Under the pieces are notes generated by a model. It ran no database searches, was not told the origin of the DNA, and saw nothing but the letters and a program-made list of their open reading frames with translations. Source: Sipunculus nudus (Eukaryota > Annelida > Sipuncula > Golfingiida > Sipunculidae). Taken from it: DNA of 64,000 nucleotides. Below, piece by piece: positions 26,401 through 35,800 of the stretch (the stretch's first letter is position 1; each line of letters opens with the position of its first letter). The position numbers were made by a program, and so were the translations under genes. The DNA lies in assembly GCA_026874595.1 (NCBI GenBank), contig CM049308.1, positions 20,749,867-20,813,866 of the forward strand. Reading direction: 5' to 3'.

Positions 26401-29400
26401 AGATATATACCTGATAGTCAGATTGATGACTAAAGCTCTAGCTCTAGCATATATGTAGCGTTGAACAAAGGGGGCGCCGTCTTGTGGAGTACAAGTCTTG
26501 TAGTCAGAAAATAACTGACCACCTGTCGACCAGACACATTAGTAGAAAGACAGTAAGGTTCCTGACTACCAGAGTGTTAACTAATTAATCAAACAGACTG
26601 AACGCAGCTAGAGCTTTTGTTATCAATCTGACTATCAGGCAAATATCCTCCTAGAGATATAGCTGGTCTGACTGTCGTATCTGACTATTTACTGACTATC
26701 TGTGATAATCTTACTGACTGACAACCAAAATAGCAGTGTTTCTGTATTTTTATGGACTTTGCATTTGCTCGAATACTAATTAGACTGTAAGTCAACCATT
26801 TGGTCAAACAGACATTTACTCAATCAGAAAGTAAGATGTAACGCAAGAGAGACAGTCATTTGACCAGAGTATATTAATGAGAAACAGGTGAACATGGTAC
26901 ACAGGTTAGATAGTGAGCCAGCCTGTCAGAGAGTTGTTTCGGTCAATATGATAGTCAGGTTGACAGATAGTCAGACATGACAAGCAAACGAATAGACTAA
27001 CAGACAGTCATAATGAAGAAAAAAATAGATAAAATAAGACTAGACTGCCAAAGTCCGCCAAAATGCACGGAGGCAGGCCATTAAAGGATAAGTATAAAAA
27101 ATATAAAGATTGCTTCATTAACAAAATAACAATTTTTAATCAATTATCACAATTATTATACTAAGACGACCTCAGTAATATATCCAAATGAGATATAATA
27201 TTAATCATATGAAATCAATTAGAGAATAAATGATTAATTATTATATGAATTAAAATAAATTATATATTGTATACTAGTAATAGAAATGATTATATTTAAT
27301 ATCATCGTATTTATGCCAAAAAATAAAGCCATGGCTCTTACTAGTCAAGTTAAAAGTAGGGTTTTCTGTTAACAGAGATCAATGAACCAGTGACAGCCCT
27401 CTAAGAACATATGTAATAACTGTCATGAAATAAAATATAAACCGGGAAGAATTAGGATAAATGTTTACTGGTAATGTGTTAATTGAGAGATGGAAAGAAC
27501 TATACATTTGTTTCAATATTAAAAGTTCATGACACGTTTTATAACGACCATGTGTAACAAAGAGCTATGGTGTTTTTAAGGTCAACCTTTGTTTACTTTT
27601 GACTTCAACAAACTCTTCGATGAAAATATATGCATTATTTCATTTATCTTTTACTGTCATTTGCAAAGATTCAAGACATATTTCAACGTACCACTATTAG
27701 AATCTGCCTAACTCCGATTCAACACATTAATCAATGTATGTGAAAAGTATGTGAAGGTGCAGAAATATCAGCATACCGCGGAGTAATCACTACTTGTTTT
27801 GGATTGTTTTTACTCCAGGTATTAAAGAGCACATGTAAATCTTCATTTTATTTAATTTTCAATAAAACAAAATCTTTTTTATGGCCTTGTCGATATATAA
27901 ACCCTGATAATGCGAGGAATTATAGGTCAAGGTCAAATTTTGTGACCTTTTGACCTCTGGTGACCTTTTCACAGAATAAATTTGCATATCATATACATGG
28001 ACTTGTAGATCTTAACATGGCAAACATTTTAAGTGGTCACTTGAAATATTTTGGTGAAGAGTTGCAAAGTAAGGGCTATTTGAATTTTCCATACCCCTAA
28101 TGATCTGCCTCCAGCTGTAAAAGTAGGCGTGGTTAAAAAGTCCATGGTGGGTATCTTCCATCCCAGTTTTTTTGCTGGCAACATCAATTTTCTGACTTGT
28201 TAGACCTAGGGCTACATGAAAAAACCCATTAAAGTAAATCACAAGGGGGTGCACTATAACCCCCACTAGCCCATGGCCTATAGGAAGTTCCTCCTAGGAT
28301 ATTATGGCAAAAACGGTAACAAATGAGTAGAAAAATGATGATAGGCCAAATGTAATCTACAAAAAAGTCAACCAGTGCTCATTCAAGACTACTAGCTGGA
28401 ACACCCCGAGTTAAAAATGTAAATAAGAGTACTTTTACAGTAGAGAAATGAATATACATTTATTCTAAACAGGTGGAGGATTTGGTGGAAAAGAAATCCG
28501 GGGATGGCTGGCGGCGGCACCGTGCGCTCTTGCTGCCTCCAAGTAAGCATTCATAAGTCAATACAGACCAAGACACTGCACGCTGTACACACATGACCGA
28601 TGTAACGTTCATAGACTGTCTTGAACCAGATCACTCATGAGACCAAACTGAAAATCAGACCTAGGGTCCATTCAGATTTTTCAATTCAAATTAATTCCAA
28701 TTAAAGAAATGTTTTTAAACTTCATTTCCATTTAAATTAAATTAAATTTGTCGGGAAATATACCAATTCCAATTCAGTTTTATTTAAATTCAATTCGCAA
28801 TAAAAAGAGTTAATTTTGATATATCCATTTCCTTTGTGCCTTTGATGGTACACATTATCCAGTTTACAATTCCTAGCAGCATTTCAGCTGCTCACCAAAC
28901 CCCTTCTGACACCCAATTAGGAGAGTCTGTGCCTAACTTAGCTTGACAATGCATGGCTGATTTCGAAAATGAACTACACAAATACACTGTCAGCAGGACT
29001 AACGTGAAAAGGTGAGAGCTGGAACGTTAGTTCTTCAACTGAGCTTATTTCATCTGAGCTTTAAACGTCCATTCCGATTCATTCATTTTTATATATTTTT
29101 AATATAATTCAATTCCAATTTATTTCATTTCCCTTTAATCTCAATTCAATTCCAATTCATTTCATTGTTTTAACTATAATTCAATTCCAAAATATTCTAT
29201 TTCCCTTTAATTTAAATTAACTTAAAATAAACTTCGTATTCAATTAAGAATTGACGCAAGGTCTGCCTTAAAGACACACATACCGCTTTGTATAATACGT
29301 TTCTATTAAATCAAGTCCAAATATATTTATTTCTGTATCATAAATGAACAATTGTCAACATAAATAACCGAAAATAATGTACATGTATTTGCATCCACAA

Positions 29401-32400
29401 TAATGAGTAAACCAAACAGCTAAATAAGTCGGGTCAACCTAGAGTAAAAAGTAAATATAACTATTTATATATCATATCAAGACTACTCGATTATATATAA
29501 CGTAGAGAGTTATGATTAAATTTATTGTGCACATACTTTGTTCTCTAGTATCGTACATGTTAGAGATTTGCATATAAACGGAGCATAAAATAATCATCTG
29601 CATTATTAAATAAATACAGATATAAACACTGAATTCCACATAGGAAAATTCCTTCGTTGTTTCAAGAAAGATTCATTAAATAAATAAAGGTATTAGTATC
29701 AACCATGCCAGAGGGTAAATATTTCTTGACCGCGAGCAGTTTTTGCCGCTTAGTTTTTCTTTTAACGCCGAAATAACTGCGGGATACAGATAAAATTCCC
29801 GTTTTGCGGCATAGTAGGGGACTGGGTTGAGACCTATCATCCCCTGTATGATTGTCTGTATATAGAGTCGAATCATAAGCAAGGTTTTATTTGATACCCT
29901 GAGACTAAAAGACCATAACCTTCCTTTTGAAAAAAGAGGACAACAACCAGAATATTACAACTGTCGTCAGTCCTACCAAATATTATTTATTACATATTTA
30001 GGTTTTACTTAAGTCATATTTGGTGAGAACCTATCATCCCCTGTATGATTGTCTGTATATAGATTCGAATCATAAGCAAGGTTTTATTTGATACCCTGAG
30101 ACTAAAAGACCATTACCTTCCTTTTGAAAAAGAGGACAACAACCAGAATATTACAACTGTCGTCAGTCCTACCAAATATTATTTATTACATATTTAGGTT
30201 TTACTTAAGTCATATTTGGTGAGAAGCCCCCCCCCCCCCCCCCCCCCCCAGCTGGGGAACGGAACAGTACGTATTCGTAATACCGAAAACCTCGTCCGAT
30301 TTTGCGTCTGGTGCCGTTTCCCTCCGTATAAACTTTTGCATGCGATAGTTAAATAGAAAGTCGACTGGCATTCCCGGCACCCTTGTTTACCTGTGACAGG
30401 GCGCTCAGTTTCCTTTTTCTGACATAAATAAAGGAAGGACTTCATTCGTCATGCTATGTTGTTATTCCAATTTAAGGTTCAACAAACCAACTCGTCTCGT
30501 TCTTGATCGAAATGAGGACATGAGAGTCAGCGGAAGCAGTCACGGAATGCTGGGTAAATACAAGGTAAGGTCGTCCATTGCAAATTCCGTGGTACATTGA
30601 CATGCTGTTAACTTGAATGAATTCCTGAAAGCGTGTTGTATATGTAATTTCTTGAAATTAAAGATAAAAGAACAACCTCGTCTTAATAATTTCCATTTTA
30701 AGATAAGAATAATTTTTTTATTGAAATATCTTAACATTAGAATAATTTATTTTATTGGAATATCTTAAAGTACGTAAAACAATTGGGATGTTATTTTTTA
30801 TTTTTTTTAACTTTTTTATGACTTAACTGGTATTTGCATTATATTATTACAGTAAGCATGATGGTATGTTTTTTTTGTGTACCGGCTAATGTGTATCTCC
30901 TTTTATACTTCTAAGCTACCCCTTTTTTTCCTGTATTAACAAGTCATCTATTAGAATAATGCACGTTAGATGATGCATATATTGGTAATCACCGTATGAC
31001 ATATTTACGCTATTATTACTACTTCTACCACTATTTCTATTACCTCTATCTCCACTTCGACTACTTCTATTACTTCTTTACTTCTACTGCTACGGCTACT
31101 ATACTTTTAGTTCTCTTACCATTTTTATTACCACTGCTACAAGTACTACTACCACTGCTGTTATTATAACTACTACTACTACTACTACTACTACTATTAC
31201 TACTACTACGATAAGGATAGAAAGTAAACGCACCTGATGATGGATATCACAATAACGATTGCAAAAATATAAGATTTAATTAATAATATAGGTAATAATC
31301 AGTTTTAGTATGAAAAGACACGTGTATTTTTTCGCATCTGATTAAATTTTGCAGGTTGGTTTTTCGTCTTCCGGTCAGATCCTGGGGGCGGAGTTGACGA
31401 TGAAGATCAATGGAGGACATATAGAGGACCTTTCACCTTTTGTAAAGCTTTACCATTAATATAACGCATTACTCATGTCAATATATGTATGTATCTGAGC
31501 TCTTTTTATTGTCATGTTCATCCCTATAAAGTTCTAACCTCTTTCAATAGGGCTTTAAGGGGACAATCTCGTTAATCAACTCAAACTCCCGGTTAAACTG
31601 TCTTCTGCTTCTCGTAAGTAGTCACAACGGATTTTAAACGACTTTTTTATAGCAAGGAACAGTGCTCAGTTGTCATATAATCGATTAAATAAACAAGAAT
31701 ATCAATCTAGGCATTTTTAATGGGGTTTTTTGCGGAGGTTATCCCCTCTATTTTTTAAAGATTACTTAGTATTATGTGCAACTGCAGCATTGCATTACGT
31801 TTTCGGAAAATATGACAGAGCGATAACACAGATTTATTCTGGTACAGGATTACCTTGCGTCAACCAGGCCCGGTGTCTTATTGCACCAATTACTGGGACA
31901 TAACGCCGAGGAACCCCCGAAAGGCAACCGTTGGGCTTAGTCTTCCCATTTAGCCTGCAAAGCACTGAAAACTCATTGCTTCTTGACAGATTTCAATTCA
32001 CGATCACTTAGCAAAGACCACAAATGTTGATCGTATGGAAATTGTTAACAGACTGGCTTTTCTGGTCATTTTGCTTCGTTGATATTAAATTATTGGTTTA
32101 TTAAAAAGAGAACTTGTTCATATAGGTGTGTTGAGACAAGGAAAAAGTATGTTAATATTGACTGATACAGCATTTAATACTTTCGATTATACTTTTTCAA
32201 AAATTTTTTGGGTATTTAGGAAACTAATCATGAAGTTGTACATCCATAATACACGGGCTTTGCGTCATAGGTCCTGCTCTCGATGGTTCAGAATGGGGAA
32301 CACTGCTACAAAATTCCAAACCTGAGGATTATAGGTTACGCTTGCCGTACAAACCTCCCCTCAAGTACGGCGTTCAGAGGGTTCGGATTTCCTAAGGTGG

Positions 32401-32818
32401 TCTTACTCCATGAAACTATGGTCAGAGAGGTCGCCAGCTTTCTTGATATGCCACTGCATGAGGTAAATAATTTTTTTTTTTTTTTAGTAGCCTTTGCATA
32501 GAAATAATTTCTGAACTTATTCGGAATTTTGCAGAGATCCTCAGTAAACTGTGCAGTAAATTCCCTCTTTGAAAAAAAAACTAGTTTTTAAAAATTGAAT
32601 TTCAATTGTTTCGGCAACGAACACAGATCCTTTACATCTCAATTTTAATACTATGTAGAACTTATTACTCTGTACACTAAAAAGGTAATTATCTCATCAA
32701 GTTCTAGCATAATTAGTGAGTATGTTTATAATCCATGCTTCTGGAATATAACTGATCATTTATCCATGGTAAAGGTGTCAAAATATTAGCCCAAGCACTA
32801 TGCAATATTTATAATTTC

Positions 32819-32855
<37 letters not shown>

Positions 32856-35800
32856 TATATTCTTATATGTACAGCTTCAAAAGAACAACTTGATATATGA
32901 TGGAGTGGAAATATTCCCTAGTATAACTGTAGAGAACTGTACCCTCGGTCGGTGTTGGGAACAGTGTATTGAACAGAGCATATTCCATTCAAGACTCGAA
33001 GAGGTCGAAGAGTTCAATAGGTAGGTGAGCTACTAAACCTTAAAATATTTTAATGTCTCTGTTAAAATTTTGAAGACCACATAGGTGACGCTAGGGTGAC
33101 CAGTGTAATGTCATCTTAATAACGTATCTAAGCCTAGTCGTTTCATTATTATACTTTTTCATAATTTGGATGGAATTCCAACATGGTTTTCTATCCCCGA
33201 TTAAAATATACCCGCCCTTTATTATGAAGGAACTGGGATGCTTTTCTCTTCCGTTGTTATATTCTTCAATATTTATGTCTACATTATATATCATAATTGG
33301 TCTTCAACTGATACATCATAACATATGTATTCTAATTACCGAAATTATTCAGCTGACCTTTGAATCATATATTTCAAAAGCAAGGATAAAACTATATGTC
33401 ATTTATACTTGTGAGCGTAGTTTTGCAAACTTTAATTTTATGCACTGGAACAATTGGACTGAAGATGCATTTTTTTCAGAAATCACAAATTTCAAAAGAA
33501 AGGAATTGCTTTAGCTCCAGTCAAGCATATAGTTGGGGATCTGTCACCTCCTCTTAAACAGGTAATCAATAAATTTTTCCTTGTCTTTTTATCTGAAAAC
33601 ATATGTATAAATATTGTGCGAAGCTTGATGTGGATGATACATATGTATTGACGTGTTTAATACATATTTATTAAATAATCTGTACATATATCAATATCAC
33701 TGGGTTACAATATTAAAACTGGAGAACATTATATAAAATGATTTATATCCTTAAATAGAATCAGTTAATGACTAAATTAATATCTCAACGTATTAAAATC
33801 GAATAAATGAAATATAAAATTAAGTTAAATTTATTAGCATTTGATTGAGACAAGAGTGCACAATGATTGCAGACGACGTTGCTTCCTTAATTCAAATAAT
33901 CTATTGTGTATGTATATGTCATTACCATGACAGGCCGGTGCTCTAGTGCACGTGTACGCTGCTGATGGGTCCGTTCTGTTGTCTCACGGCGGGATAGAAA
34001 TGGGACAAGGACTTCATACAAAAATGGCGCAGGTATGTATCAAAAATTAAAATTACTTTCATAGTAGGCATATAATTTTCACTTACCCTGAAATAATTGC
34101 ATGCAAGTTACTGGCAACCTACTTTCTCACTTAAGTGAGTCCTTTATAACAAACAATTATTGATACGAATATAAAAAGTTAATTGGCCGTAATTTATTAT
34201 ACATGAATATTTTATTGGAAATGAAGATTACTGCCTACCATTTTGTAATAATTTACAACAGGTTGCCAGCAGAGCTTTAGGAATCTCGTTAGACAAAATT
34301 CACACAAGCGGCAACAGTACGTATCAGGTCCCTAATGCCATCGCCACCATGGCAAGTCAGTCATCAGATCTTAATGGAATGGCAGTGCAGGTTGGTGCTA
34401 TACGTGAGAATATTTAAATCATGATAATATCCCTTTTAAAAAATTCATAATCATATGAATGGGTGCCACTTTTGATAGGTGTCGGCTTTAAATCTGGTAT
34501 TCTGACTAATCCTGTTATGGGCAGCCAGTTACAATGGCATGCACCAGTGACTTGGGAAGCAGGTTATCAGTCCGTGCATTTGTCTGTGTGTGGCAACTGC
34601 AGAATTAAAAATATATATATATATATAATTCATGTAACACACAGATTTGAGACTAAACAGAAATTTAGCTCCCCTTAGACTCTGCCGCATCCAAGTTGTT
34701 TATAATGTTTATTATGATTTATTTTAATTAAAATGATAATTTCGAATTAAATTTCCGAGTATAATGCCATCAGTGATTTTAGTCCACTCATACGATCAAT
34801 ATAAGGAAGGAGGGGGTCTAAATCATTGCCTCCTTCATCAACGCATTCCCGAAGATGCCCCCAGACAGCGTGTATTATTTTATAATTACCTTTATGATTA
34901 ATTATTGTTTCATCACATTTTAATGTTGAGTGTATTTTTATTCAGTGTGCGTGCGAAAAACTTCTGGAACGGCTCGCGCCTTTCAAAGCTGCCAATCCAA
35001 AGGGAACTTGGGAAGAATGGGTACGTGTAACATTAATCATATAGGAGAGTAATAACAGTTTTATTTAATGTGGAAAAAATGACGAAAAGAAGAAAAAAAT
35101 TATCCACTATCTGTCAATAATGTGTTAAGTAATAAGAAATTTTATTAATATAAAGGAAATAAAAGTTTTATAATTTCACGCAAATTCATATCTATGATTT
35201 CAGCATCATTACTGTATTAAAACATATTTTACTTGTCTGATTTTAAAATTTATTCTGGAGTACGTTGAAAACGTATCTTAAATAACATGCTTTCTTGGTA
35301 TATTGTTGTTTCTACCATCATAGCGTTTTTAATTTGACCTTACGTACGTATTACAAATAAAGCTGGATATTATATGCTCCTGTTTTAACATTCATAAAAT
35401 GTGGCTGACTGACGTAATACGTGTTTTATAACTTTTTAAGGTCAGTGAAGCGTTCAGCAATCAGATATCACTGTCTACGGGTGGCTATTATGGGTAAGTG
35501 ATGCTTTTTCATTTCTCTTTTTAAATGACCAGATAACACAAATTCATTCCATTCATCGTTTTTTGCAAGCGTATATACAAGCAGAGTGGCAATAATATAA
35601 TTATTTTTTTTCTCAGGAGCAACGATTCAAATCGCTGAATTAAATCAGTATTAATTGTACATAATATTTATAAATTGCTTATATTTCATTTATCACTCAA
35701 ATTCATACGTTTTATATAAAAGTGCATGGAGACACGTGGGTTGTACATCAATTTTAACTGACATATGGATCTTATTAAGAAAATGATATGATCGCGTCCC

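Noticed and set aside
31840-31980. tRNA- or SINE-like segment (caggcccggtgtcttattg)
   Set aside because: No A-box/B-box spacing or cloverleaf could be drawn.
32283-32501. Independent small gene with a Phe-rich tail
   Set aside because: It is XDH-like exon 21 read through its donor into a T-run.
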